From Paulownia fortunei (Eukaryota > Streptophyta > Magnoliopsida > Lamiales > Paulowniaceae), in the NCBI GenBank assembly GCA_019321725.1, contig CM033119.1:19096556-19160555 (forward strand): a stretch of DNA of 64,000 nt, in the 5' to 3' direction. A program made the position numbers and the translations under genes. Of the stretch, positions 12,601 to 23,310 are shown piece by piece. The notes under the pieces are model-generated. The model saw nothing but the letters and a program-made list of their open reading frames with translations. It was not told the origin of the DNA and made no database searches. Numbering within the stretch: position 1 is the first letter of the stretch; each line of letters begins with the position of its first letter.

Positions 12601-14131
12601 TTTTTTTAGGAGGAGATTAAGATTTATTCATTCTTCATTTTGAAATTTGATAATTAGCATCAGAAATTTGCTGGTTTTGAGTTGTGATTGAAATAGCAAT
12701 TTGTGGTTTTACTTTGAGGAGTCTCATGCTGAAATTATGTCGGAAAATTGAATACTATATGGATGAATTTGGTTTTATATCAAACTTTTCTCCAAGCATA
12801 AAAATATGAAGCACTTGAGTGCACCATGATCCAAATTAATAATCCCTACGTTGTACCCTTCCCAACCATCATTTTACACCACACCTTCCTCGAGTCCCGC
12901 TCCCCATCTGCACCCTACTTCACCCCTCCACCCCTCAGCACTTCTCCTTCTGTCCTCCATCCGAAAAAAACATCCTACATCCCCTTCCCTGTCTGTGCAC
13001 CTACCACCCCTCAATTACCACTCCACCCTTCTTTACCCCAATCAGCCCCGCCCATTGCCCCAAAATCATCCTCCACCCCTCCCTTGTGTAGACTGCTCCC
13101 TTCCGCCAGGGCACCCAAACCGTCTCCCCTCCTTCCCCAATGGTACCCTCCCCCCTCCACCACCACCACCACCCACTCCACCCCCCCCCCCCCCCTCCCA
13201 AAAAAAAAAAATGGGTTTCATCTTAGTGGCAGCAGTTGTGCGAAGCAGATCAAAGAATAGAAGGAAAGGAGTAGCAGTAGTGACGGAAAAGAGAGAAGAA
13301 ATTTGAGAGAGACCATACTTCAGGGGATGCAGCACAGCAGTGAATTCGAAGTATAGGATGCTGTCGTAGCTGGGTGCTAATATGGTGTAGGTGGATTCAA
13401 CATGGGATCTTAGTTCCTTTTCGAATACAGTGTTAAAAATCAGAAAATTAAAAACAAAAGATCCTTGTGAATCTTTTGAATCGATTATGAGTGAACATAT
13501 GAGGAAAAGGGAAAGAGCATTTGCACCTGTGCAGCGTTGAGCTGCAAAATATTCCATAAGATAATGTAAGGATGTAATTGTTTAACATTTATAGGTGCCT
13601 TTTGTTTTCACTTGAAGTTGCCGCTTTACTTCGTTCTTTTTCATAAAATTTACAGGTTTTGGTGGTGGTAAGGAAGTTTCACCTTCGCTTTCACTAGCTT
13701 TATATGGACAGAGATGATAAGAGAAAGAGGAACATAATTCACATGTCAGAGCTTATGGGATCAAGCAGTATCCAAGGTTTAGTTAGTGATGGAAAAGAAA
13801 CATCATTTTTAAGTACTTTCAGAACTAGATAAGCATTTGTCACAGTAATGCTTCATGCCAAACTAAGATCACCAAAATTAGCTCATCTCGGCGGAACTCA
13901 CTCTATTGCATCGTGAAATAGCAGATAAAAAAAAACTCTTTATCCAACAGACCTTCAAATAGAATTCCCAATTTCAAAAAAGAAAATTTCCTAGAAAACC
14001 AAATCAAAAATCTCGAATTAAATTCCCAAATGAATTGACTATACCTTAACATAATAAGCTTTTTTAATCTCGGTCTCGGTGGCCGTGGGGCTCACACCCA
14101 GCACATCGTAGTATTCCGTCTCCTTCACCAT
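627..14131 (-). CDS. ATJ10: DnaJ10-type chaperone J-domain protein (3' end outside window)
   Basis: Six coding exons on the minus strand: 14129-14131 ATG, exon 1 14045-14131, exon 2 11871-11930, exon 3 10553-10635, exon 4 10272-10431, exon 5 1513-1642, exon 6 627-785. Every junction has GT and AG and the phases join. They code about 193 residues beginning [15 protein letters not shown], with the HPD motif of the J domain at residues 34-36 and the conserved [10 protein letters not shown] helix near 51-60. The part after the J domain ([21 protein letters not shown]; later [21 protein letters not shown]) matches plant DnaJ10/ATJ10 proteins (DnaJ-X type C-terminal domain). J proteins stimulate the ATPase of Hsp70 partners; the specific client is unknown. 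The last visible exon ends in a split codon, so at least one more exon lies beyond position 1. Intron 4 is 8.6 kb and contains retroelement debris; the others are 0.1-2.1 kb. No in-frame stop or frameshift is seen, so the gene looks intact so far as visible. Confidence 0.93.
1643..4672 (-). other. Intron 4 of the DnaJ10 gene, 3' part
   Basis: An AT-rich intronic stretch between exon 5 and the first LTR copy. It contains short poly-A runs (near 2259 and 2808) and no recognisable exon, RNA gene or coding transposon fragment. Confidence 0.6.
4673..4935 (-). repeat. LTR copy inverted relative to the downstream copia remnant
   Basis: The reverse complement of this stretch aligns by eye with 7921-8180 over its whole length. 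Shared blocks include TTAGTTGTATAACTAATTTA and AGAATCATGGAATTA, with similar TTTTTCCACA ends. One copy is in plus and the other in minus orientation, so they are not the normal direct LTR pair of a single element. Confidence 0.75.
5180..7920 (+). pseudogene. Ty1/copia polyprotein remnant (integrase, RT, RNase H) in DnaJ10 intron 4
   Basis: Plus-strand fragments in copia order with many stops and frame changes. A GAG-pre-integrase piece lies near 5225-5280, followed by the integrase start (VHSDIWGPS at about 5368-5394) and a later integrase segment ([12 protein letters not shown] near 5629). The RT start lies near 6490-6620, RT proper around 6650-7200, and RNase H near 7370-7800 (SAEAEFKAY near 7597). 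Gag and a 5' LTR in the same direction are not visible. The element lies opposite to the host gene and cannot make protein. Confidence 0.85.
7921..8180 (+). repeat. LTR (3' LTR of the plus-strand copia remnant)
   Basis: This lies just after the RNase H end and a short purine run (CTTGAGAGG near 7910), which is the position expected for a 3' LTR. It is matched in inverted orientation by 4673-4935. Boundaries are approximate. Confidence 0.7.
8181..10271 (-). other. Intron 4 of the DnaJ10 gene, 5' part
   Basis: Begins with a CCA/CAC-rich low-complexity run (about 8190-8310), then ordinary intronic sequence. Open stretches on both strands at 8760-9150 show no recognisable domain. The GT donor of intron 4 is at 10270-10271 when read on the minus strand. 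Confidence 0.55.
10636..11870 (-). other. Intron 2 of the DnaJ10 gene
   Basis: Between exons 2 and 3, with GT donor and AG acceptor on the minus strand. AT-rich; nothing else is recognised in it. Confidence 0.8.
12850..13212 (+). repeat. C-rich low-complexity tract in DnaJ10 intron 1
   Basis: About 360 bases strongly enriched in C on the plus strand, with CCACC/CCTCC runs, (CCA)n near 13158-13172, a run of 15 C at 13181-13195 and then poly-A. The long open frames across it give proline- and serine-rich low-complexity peptides and are not credible genes. The opposite strand, which is the transcribed sense of the host gene, is G-rich and could form G-quadruplexes. Confidence 0.8.
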
Positions 14132-14687
14132 CGATCTTAAAAGAGTTCTTACCCTAGTTATTCCCAATTGGCAAACCAGCAAATTTGATCAAAATAGGAG
14201 ATGGGAAGAAAAAAGTTTCAAATTAAGCAAAATACTGTAATAAGATTAGTACGATGAAATCACCTTTAACCAAAATGAAAAGGGTTAGCACAATGAACCG
14301 CAGAACACAAAGTTGAAATTTGAAGTGAAAGAAATACCAAGAAATGGCAATAACTTTAAAAGAAATTGCACCAAATTTAAGGAATCTTTGATGAATTTGA
14401 TTCCGGATTTGTTCTCTGACTTTTTGTGTAGGTGGCGAACCTATGAAATGAAACTATCATGAAACAGCTTAACCCGAATCACTTGGAATATGGAATACTT
14501 CGAATGGCGCTGGACCCAACGTGTATTTGTGCACATAGATAATGTGTTATTTTATTTTATGATATAAACTATAAAGTATGCAATAATCGATATGATTCAC
14601 AAATAAGTGAATGGCTAAGTTGGTGATTTGCTTATTTCCAATTTAAAAGTAAAATCATCATTTTTTTCATATAAAGGAAAATATAAG
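14132..14687 (-). promoter_or_regulatory. 5' UTR and upstream region of the DnaJ10 gene
   Basis: The stretch between the start codon at 14131 and the LTR that begins near 14688. It must hold the leader and core promoter of the J-domain gene. I see no clear single TATA box. The proximity of the LTR leaves only about 550 bases of non-transposon upstream sequence. Confidence 0.5.
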
Positions 14688-15492
14688 TATTAGATCAGTT
14701 TTCGTGTTATTATCAATTTTATTTGTTAATCAAATTTAATTGTTGTATAGTTTATTATAATAAGTAAATGACATTAAAATAAATGACACATAAAAATTTT
14801 TTGTGTTTCAAGTATAAATATACTCTATATGCACGAAACCACTACTTGCAATGAATATTTCACTAATTCAGATTACAGTTACAATAATGGGATTTATTCA
14901 AAATATAAAGACTCTATCTTTACCAATGACGTCGTTCGTGAACAAATCAATTAGTGAAGTTTCAGCAAAATTCTCTCAACTTTTAAGTCTGTACTATTTA
15001 ACTCTCTTCAATGCTAAAATCCCTTTAAACGGCAGACTGAAGATCTTCAAATTCTCCTGAAAAATTACACTTATCTCCCAAAAGACTCACGCTCTTCTCC
15101 CGAAAAGTGAACGAGAGCAATTCCTAAAACTTGAAGCCATACACTTCTTCTCAAAGGTGTATATTGCATATTCAATCTTTGGGTATATATGTAATATTAG
15201 TTAAGTTCGAATCTCCACTTCAAAAGTGTCTACATACGTTGCATAAAATAATACAAGATATGTTAAGATCATTTCCTTATCAGAAAAAATCTCAAATTAT
15301 CTAACCAAATCTGCACAAGATAAACTAGGCAATTAATCTATAGAAGGTAAATCAATAAAGTCAATTAATTCATGTACAAGATAATAAATTGACAATCAAA
15401 GCCAACTAATCATAATTAATTATGATTTCATCATAATCAATTATGATCATTTCAATCTCTCACTTTAACATTGATTGGTCAAAACCCAACAA
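14688..15492 (-). repeat. 3' LTR of the minus-strand copia element
   Basis: The outer edge shows ATCAGTTTTCGTGTTATTA, matching the edge of the right LTR at about 21263. The inner edge is TGTTGGGTTTTG read on the minus strand, immediately after a purine tract. Length is about 800 bases. Confidence 0.75.
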
Positions 15493-17600
15493 CTCCTCCT
15501 AAATATATCAAATTTGTAGAAAATGTTAATCAGTCAGAATTTATTGGAACAACTACGTGACTCTTACAACAGTCCAAAACTCCCCCTGTAAATGAGACAG
15601 AGATATTCAAGAGATCAAAAATAGAATGTACTGAATATAAACCAGAGTTCAAATCATATCAAAAAATATTGACAGATAAATATTCAGTGGAAGCAGTTAA
15701 AACCAAATAAATACTTCAGTACATCCCTAATAAACAAAAAAACATTTAGTCATCGGTATTATCATGATCAGTTGGTGCAATATCAAATCCAGCAGCAGCA
15801 GTATCTACTTCCCTTTTTTTACCAAACTATGGTAAAGCAGCCTTAACATCATCATCATCATCTTCAGTATTTCATTTAGGCAACCGTAGTATCGAAGGAG
15901 AAGCAACCTCATCATCTTCACTTATAACAGTAAGATAATGATACTATCATCCGAAAAGAATAACAAATGAGTATCATCAACAATATATAATCCCACTAAA
16001 TTTATGGTTTCAAATGAAAAAAGCGAAACCAAAATAAGCATACATAAATTAGATATCATAATCAAACAAATCATGAGAAACCATTAGGACTACTTCCCTT
16101 TTTAACCATTATCAGCAGAAGATATGATAGGTCGTGAAAATCCTGCAAACTAAGATGGATACACATATCATTATCCTGTTTTGGTTGAGCATTCAAGCTC
16201 TGGAATTGGCTAAAAAGGTACTTCCACAGTTTATGTTGCAATAGGTTGGTTCTTGTGTTGCAAATAGGTGGATTTCCAGGGGGTCTTAGAAGCAGAAATT
16301 GAGCAATATCTACTTTGGGTCTACAGTTCTCCAGCAACATCAGCCCCTGCCCTTTTGCATTTGAGGATCATCACCAATCCCTTCATCCGTCACATGGGTG
16401 CACCTTCTACAGATTCTTCCTCAACTACCCATTCTCGCCATGGTAGTGCAATGAGTATATTAGGATTTGCCATAATTGAATTGTACACCGAAAGAGAGAG
16501 AGATGGATCTGGTTTAACTCATGGTTGTTGTATGTGACTAGAATCAGATGAGGAGCTTTATCTTGTTTTCACAGTGATATAAGGCCTGAAAGACCCCAAT
16601 TTATTTAACCTACTGCGATTCCTGTGCAAATACTCAACAGTCTCCTTAGTTTGGTAAGTTTCCTAGAATCAGACTTCTACTTGTATTCAATATCATGTCA
16701 AATATTAAATTAGAAAAATTATCACAAAACAAATCTATGAGCATATTATGTTGTAACAGATAATTTCAAATTACTTTCATATTTATCCAAATCTGTTATG
16801 ATGTATTTCAAAGCACATACAAATTCCTATTTTATGCCTATAAAATTAGAAATTTCAAAATGCATGAATTTTGACATAATAAAACATGCCACATATTTTA
16901 AAAAATTAAATCTTTATATGTCAAAGTTAGATAATATCTTCAATCATTTCTGCAAAAGAAAATTTTGATTACATCCACAAATTCAATTCCTCAAATATTT
17001 TGAGAGAGAGATTTCATGCAATTTTTTCTTTTTCTTTTTCTTTTCTTCTTTCTTTTTTTTTTGTGTAAAATGCTCTTCTCTCTCACATTTTTTTTTTGTC
17101 AATAGCTTTCACTATATTCCAATGGTAGCTCTTTTCACATAAAAAATCATTTTCTTTAAATCATAAAATATAAGATAGATTTTTACATGACTAGCTCCAC
17201 ACCATTGAATAAGTAGCTTTTTCTGTCAAATACCTCCAAATAAGCACAATATTAAGGAACATTTGATAGAACGTTTATCAAAATTTTAGAAAACAGTTGT
17301 ATTTTAATGAGATTCAACAGACCAAGATTTCAAAATTTGACCTTTTAAATCACATGTAGAGCAAATGCAGAATGCCTAATGCAGTTCCTATCATGTTATG
17401 TAATATATGTCTAATAAGTAATGAATTGTTGTAACAGGTATAGATGAAGATGCAAATAATATAGTTGCAACAAATTCCCTTCTTCTTTTGAATGTTCATG
17501 CAGTTAGATTACACAGATTCCTAGAGATTTTCTCAATGAATCAAAATGAAATATATCTAGAGGTTTGGTAAATATGTCAGTAAATTATTTCTCTATCGCA
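15493..17600 (-). other. Degenerate 3' internal region of the copia element
   Basis: Sequence between the RNase H end fragment and the left LTR. It has a GAT/ATC triplet run near 15850-15870 and scattered short open frames on both strands, none with a recognised domain. It is probably untranslated or badly decayed element sequence, including AT-rich filler at 16650-17450. Confidence 0.45.
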
Positions 17601-17683
17601 ACATAGTCAATTACTACAGTTTTCTTTTCAGTTAAATCCCTAATAAAATAATAATAAATATCTAAATACTTCATTTTTGAGTA

Positions 17684-17900
17684 CTAAACATAAGTTTTAA
17701 AAATATCAATGACACTTAAATTATCACAAAAAATATGATTAGGAAAATGTGGACCCTCTAAACCTTTTAGTTGCTCAACTATTTTTTCTTTCTCATTTTT
17801 AGATTCAATTAAAGAGGTGAAATACACATATCTTACCATATATTTATAACTTACCTTTAGTTTGTCCCTTGTTCGCATACCTTCAGTGAGTGAACCAATA
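17684..17900 (-). pseudogene. Fused remnants of copia RT start and RNase H end
   Basis: On the minus strand a segment typical of the sequence just before copia RT (GMRTRDKLKVSYK) is followed within about 35 codons by a segment resembling the RNase H end (CDNLSVIDIFK, compare the usual CDN-SAI-ISKNP). The catalytic RT core that should separate them by well over 1 kb is absent, which indicates a large internal deletion. Confidence 0.6.
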
Positions 17901-18386
17901 ATTTGATGAGTATGATGGTTTTTCTAAACTCTGATTGAAGGTTCATTTTGAACTATTTCAGTACTGACATCATTTTCTGTCTCCAATCCAGTTTCATTTG
18001 TTGCAACATCTTTCCCGGTAGCTGCAACATCCTCCCCAGTGGTGACTTGAATGTTATTTTGTCCAGTTTTTTTTTTCTTCCTTATTGAGTCTGAAAATTT
18101 CCTCTTCTTCTATTAGTCCTGTAGAAACATGAAAATCATCAACAACAATATTTGAGAATTCTATGACAGTTCGGGTTCTCATGTTAAAAACACGATATGT
18201 CATACTATTCAAGGAATAACCAAAAAAAAAATTTCTTTATCACTTTTAGCATCAAATTTTCTTAATTGCTCACGATCATGCAATACATAGCATGAACAAC
18301 CAAAGATGTGAAAATAGTTAAGATTAGGCTTTTTACCTTTCCAAATCTCATATGGGGTTTTCTTAGTACCTAATCTCAAATACACC

Positions 18387-18947
18387 CTATTGATAGTGTA
18401 ACATGCAGTACTGACTACTTCTGCTTAAAAATGGATGGTTACTCCTTTGAAATTCATACCCTAGCCATCTCTTGAAGGGTTCTGTTATTCCTTTCCACCA
18501 CAACAAAATGGTGTGTTTTTGCATTCGAAAATTCTTGTGCAATTCATATTTTTCACAAAAATTGGTGAAGATAATATTTTCAAATTCCTTACCATGATCA
18601 CTTCGAATTCTAACTATCTTATTAATATTGTCATTCTTTTCATTTATCAATTTTTTGCACAATTTTTTGAACACTTGAAAGGTATTCGATTTTTCTCTAA
18701 TAAAATCTACCCAAATAAATCTAAAAAATTCATCAACACACACAAACACATACCTTTTTCCTCCTAAAATTTCTACCTGCATAGGTCTCATGAGGTCTAT
18801 GTGGAGAAGTTTTAGAGTACGTGATGTACTGATGTTTTGCAACACTTTGTGTGTACCCTTCTTTTGCTTTTCAAGTTGACATGTACCACACACTCCTGGA
18901 ATCTTTTTGTTCTGCTTTGCTACTCCTAGCACAGCTTCTGTATTCAC
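18387..18947 (-). pseudogene. Copia integrase fragment
   Basis: 186 residues on the minus strand. A GAG-pre-integrase end with CGTCQLEKQKKGTHK is followed by the integrase core: LLHIDLMRPM contains the first catalytic Asp, and RSDHGKEFEN contains the second Asp region. The third catalytic Glu segment is shifted in frame. The usual PMQVES..GKRY and FVDDFSR positions are recognisable in altered form. Confidence 0.85.
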
Positions 18948-19456
18948 AATCTTAGTCAGATTCTTGAAATTTAAATGCCCTAATTTTTAGTGTCATAAAT
19001 CAATTTCATAAATTTTTATGGTGTAACATACCTGAGGTTGTTGCAACATATAACATTTATCATATGAACGAGAACTAGTTAACACACACCTGTCAGTTTC
19101 ATCAAATACGTGGCATTTATTTTTATTAAACTTGACAAAGAGAATCACAAAGTTGGCTAATATTGATCAGATTTGCCTTTAAACTTTCTACATGGAGTAC
19201 ATTCTTGAGTTTTGCAATCCTTCAACATTGAGTACTCATTTTCCAAGTATACATCCGTTTTTACCATCTCCAAAGATAACATGTCATTCATTCACACTTT
19301 GATAGCCTTTCAATTTTTTCTTGTCACCTGTCATATATTTGGAACATCCACTATTAAAATACCAAGTATCATCAGTATAGGCTTTTAAAGAAATGTCTGC
19401 AATAAATGATCTAAGATCTGACTTTCTAATCCAGATTCATACTTTATATTTATTTT

Positions 19457-20620
19457 TCAAGTCAATTTTGATCTTAGGTTAGATCTCTGTTGCAACATTA
19501 CGGAAGTAGGTGAATCAAAATGCATACAATATCTTAAAGCCTTTTTAAACATAAAACCTCTTGGTTGGATATGTCTAGGAAGATTGCAGAAATAACATAT
19601 AAGAATAAACCTTTTTGGCTTTGACTTTTGAAAAATAGGTTTTTTGCTTTTATCAAATATGGACTGAATAGGTTTTGTTTCCTTTACAAAAATAGTTTTT
19701 GGAGTTGAAGACTCACCAATGTATCCCAACTCGTGATGATCACTGCATTGTTTATCAATAGAAAGATTTCATCTAGTTTTTTCTTAGCAGAGTCGAGCTT
19801 CATAATCTTTTGAGTGTAAAGTAGTTCATGTTCAGTTTCGTGGATTTTTCTGTCCTTTTTAGCAACAAGATTCATAAATTCAAGTATTTCTACTTTCATC
19901 AATTTTTTTTCCTTGTTTATTACAATAATTTGTTTCTCAAGTGACTTGTTAATTTTGCACATCTCAAGCCACTTTTGAAATATTTTGTTATACATTTGTT
20001 GAATTTTCTCGATGTTGGGCTCATCATCATCACTGTTATTTTCTGAATCTGAAATCTACATATCCTTCTCACTTGTTGCAGTAGATGAAGTCAAGTACGT
20101 TACATTATATTGAACTGTTGGAACATACCTTTGATTTGTTGCAACATATTCACGATGATTGTTCATCATTTTAGAACTAAATGTTGTATGATCATTTCCT
20201 GACTTTCTTCAAATTCCTCATCACTCCAGGTAGTAGTCAAAGACTTGCCCATCCGTTTGAGGGTATTAGCACATTCTGTTTGGATATATCCAAACCATTC
20301 GCATTCATGACATTGAATCCTTCTATTTTTCCTGTCATTAAAAGAATTAAAATTAATTTTATCCTTTTGTGAATTGAAAGACATACCAGACTTTGGCTTG
20401 TTTGAGTTTCATCCATCATCTTGAGAAATTTCCTAAAAATTTTCACCATAAGAGCCGAAGATTCTAACATATTATAATTGTCTTCTGATGTAGATGTTGA
20501 TTTTGGAATTTTAGCTTGGAAAGCAACACTTTTTCCTTTATCTCTCCTATTGTGATTGAGATTCAGTTCAAATGTTTGTAAGGAGCCCATCAACTCATCC
20601 AATTTCATGTTGTCAATATC
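19457..20620 (-). pseudogene. Copia gag C-terminal fragments
   Basis: Several minus-strand fragments. 20237-20608 begins MKLDELMGSLQTFE and includes lysine-rich sequence. A degenerate zinc knuckle (CHECEWFGYIQTEC; expected CX2CX4HX4C with Tyr in place of His) lies near 20280-20330. A coiled-coil-like segment lies at 19684-19995. Reading frames are broken between them. Confidence 0.75.
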
Positions 20621-20639
20621 ACGGGCTTCTTCAATGGTG

Positions 20640-21170
20640 GTGACCTTTTATGTAAACCTCTCTAGTAGTGACCCTAAAGCTTTACGCACAAATTTAAAAT
20701 CTGAATATTTTTTACCAAGTGTTTGACCTTCATATGCTATGTTATATAGCTTTACATTGAAGGTGGCAATTGTCTCACTTTCCTCCATTCTAAGATCTTC
20801 AAATCTTGAGGCCAAAATTTAGAGCTTTAACATTCGCACTGTTGTTGTTCCTTCATAGGCAGTTTGAAGAGTTGTCCAAGCCTCTTTTGCACTCTCACAT
20901 GTTGTAATCAATTTGAATTGATTGACATCAAGTGCATTGAAAATTGCATTTAGAGCTTTTGAGTTGTAATTTGTAATTTTTTCTTCCTCGGTGTTCCATT
21001 GATCTTTTGGCTTAAGAATCTCCTTTTTCTGCTCATTTATCATCACCGAAGCCCAACCTGTTACAACAGCATGCCAAGCCCACTCATCCACAAATTTAAT
21101 AAAGGCTCACATTTTTGCCTTCCAGTATGAGTAATTTGTTCCTTCCAACAGTGGTGGTTGAGTAGTTGAG
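20640..21170 (-). pseudogene. Copia gag N-terminal (UBN2-type) fragment
   Basis: The minus-strand fragment includes FNALDVNQFKLITTCESAKE and AWTTLQTAYEGTT, which is the gag-polypeptide region of plant copia elements. The start codon region near 21170 follows the primer-binding site. The frame breaks around 20820 and the gag continues towards 20640. Confidence 0.8.
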
Positions 21171-21262
21171 CCTCTTTTGCGAAGATGGTCCATTCATGCA
21201 ATTAAACAGTTAGTTCCCAAAACCTCACTAAATATATCTAGTGACCAACTCTTAATGCCAAT

Positions 21263-21440
21263 TATTACATCTGTTTTCGTGTTATTACCAATTTTACTTG
21301 TTAATCAAATTCAATTGTTGTACAGTTTGTTACAACAAGTAAAGGACAGTAAAGTAAATGACACACAAAATTTTTATGTGTTTTAAGTACAAATGTACTT
21401 TACATGTACGAAACCACCACCTACAATGAATATTTCACTA
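21263..21440 (-). repeat. Truncated 5' LTR of the copia element
   Basis: Aligned by eye to 14688-14860. Homology stops abruptly near 21440, so about 600 bases of this LTR are missing. Confidence 0.75.
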
Positions 21441-23310
21441 AGCACAATATATCTAGAAAAGGCTTTGGCAATCATAATGCTAACGAAGTCCTTATCATCT
21501 CGAGGAAGAAAAGAAATTCAAATTAAAAACTATGTGGGTAAAATCAAACGAGTCTAAGAAGTAATTAGACAACAATGGGACTTAGATGTTGATGGGAACA
21601 CTACTCATAGGGTTTGGGAGAAAGTTACTTTTTAGTTTTGTTATAAGGGCTCATAAAGCATTATAAGCAATTTGACAATGACGTGCAAGTACAATATTGT
21701 ATGTTAGCATCAATGTCAAATGAGTTGTAAAGTTAAAATGAGATTCTGGCCCATGGTGCCAAGATTCACATTTACTTAAAAGAGTTGTATAATAAATACA
21801 CAAGTAGGTCAAATATCATGTCTCGAAAGAGTTTTTTAAGATCAGTATGATAAATGGCTCTTTAGTACATGTGCATGTATTTCTGACAATGTTGGGTTAT
21901 CTCTCCATGCTTTGTTTTTCTTTTCTTCTTGCAAATTCTTTGATTTTTTTGCAAATTTTATTCTCCTCTATTCTCACTGTAAATCTCTATTCTCAACAGA
22001 GTTTTTCTATATTTCTCCTCTCTTCAAATTCTCCCCAAATCTCTTTTTTATATATTCTCAGGAGTTTGGATAGAATATGACTGAAAAATCTTTATAGAGT
22101 TGGGAAATCTTCATCAAGTGCATATACGCAGATTCTTGAGCACCTAGGTGCTCTACTCTCGGGTCTTGGAGCTTCTAGGCACTTATAATAGGTGCCTAGA
22201 TGCTCAATTTTTTGAATTATTTTTTTTTACCCTTAGCGCCATCACATCACGTCCGAAAACCTCATTGTTTTAAGTATTTTTGCAAAAACAAATAATAAAA
22301 AGTATACATAAAACTAACAAAAAGCTTGAAAACAACCTAGATGCTAAGCAAAATGATATCTAATTTATAGGTGTAAAATTTACTCATTAATTATTCCAAA
22401 ACTTAATATTTTACTAGTACTCGAGTAATAAAAGAAAAGAAAATTAGAAACCACCAACTGAGAAACTAATCAAACGTGCATAAAAAATCTCACATAATCA
22501 TTACTCAAAATCATAAAAATTATTTCAACTCGAATGCCAATTTCATCTATCTTTAAATTGTTTGAGTGTGTACGTATGTAGTCTTTTACACCAATTATTC
22601 GCAACTCAGATTAGCTTATGGAAATAAGTAAATAGAGATTTATCTCAAAGTTTGAAAATTTAAAACATCATAAACTTATTTTTTATATCGTTCTTCAGTA
22701 ATATAAACTAATCAAGTAATCATAGATCATTAGAATTTTATTAAGCTTGTAACATGTGATTGGGTTATGATAGAATAACAAATAATATTATGTCTTATAT
22801 CAACCGTAACACAACTATTTTAGAACTTTTCTTACGAGCACAAACTTCTCCTAATTACACCCCCAAACTTATGTCCGGACTTTCAATTTGTCACCTTTAT
22901 TTTTGACTTTTTTTTTTCTATTTTTCTATTTTTTGCTTTTGTACAATCATAATTACAAGGAATACCTATGATTTATATATCTATTTCAGTTATATTTTCA
23001 TAATTCTCACTGATGTAAAAAAAAATTCAAAGAATATTTATAATTGATTGTTGCATAATTATACCATCCAAAATATAATGGGATTCAACAGATGTAACTA
23101 TAAAGATTTGAAATAAATATTTATCTTACATCTTCACTTTCACAATGTCTGCAAATTCAAACAAATTTCTTACTTGTTCCTTCAGTTTCCCCCACTGAAT
23201 TATATATGGATCAACGTATGGGAGGGCGTCTATCTGAAACAAAATAAATGGGATAATTCTGTAAACTACACAAATTATGATACTGGAAACCCAAAATCTG
23301 GATGTCAGAT
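21441..23310. other. Intergenic region downstream of the URGT gene
   Basis: No gene was recognised. It contains a TTCTC-rich patch (about 21950-22060) and AT-rich sequence. The portion just left of 23311 must contain the 3' UTR and polyadenylation site of the URGT gene. Confidence 0.5.

Larger units (their letters stand above)
14688..21440 (-). mobile_element. Decayed Ty1/copia LTR retrotransposon, minus strand
   Basis: Two direct LTR copies bound it: 14688-15492 (full) and 21263-21440 (truncated). They share long blocks such as TTCGTGTTATTA and CAATGAATATTTCACTA. A degenerate initiator-tRNA-Met primer site lies beside the right LTR (minus strand, about 21248-21260), and a purine run AGGAGGAGT precedes TGTTGGGTTTTG at the left LTR. 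Gag and integrase fragments lie in the correct order between them on the minus strand. Multiple stops make it inactive, and most of the RT is missing. Confidence 0.88.

Noticed and set aside
12826..13306. Two overlapping plus-strand frames of about 150 codons and minus-strand frames of 66 and 163 codons
   Set aside because: They arise from a C-rich low-complexity tract inside DnaJ10 intron 1 and give Pro/Ser or Gly/Trp repeats with no domain.
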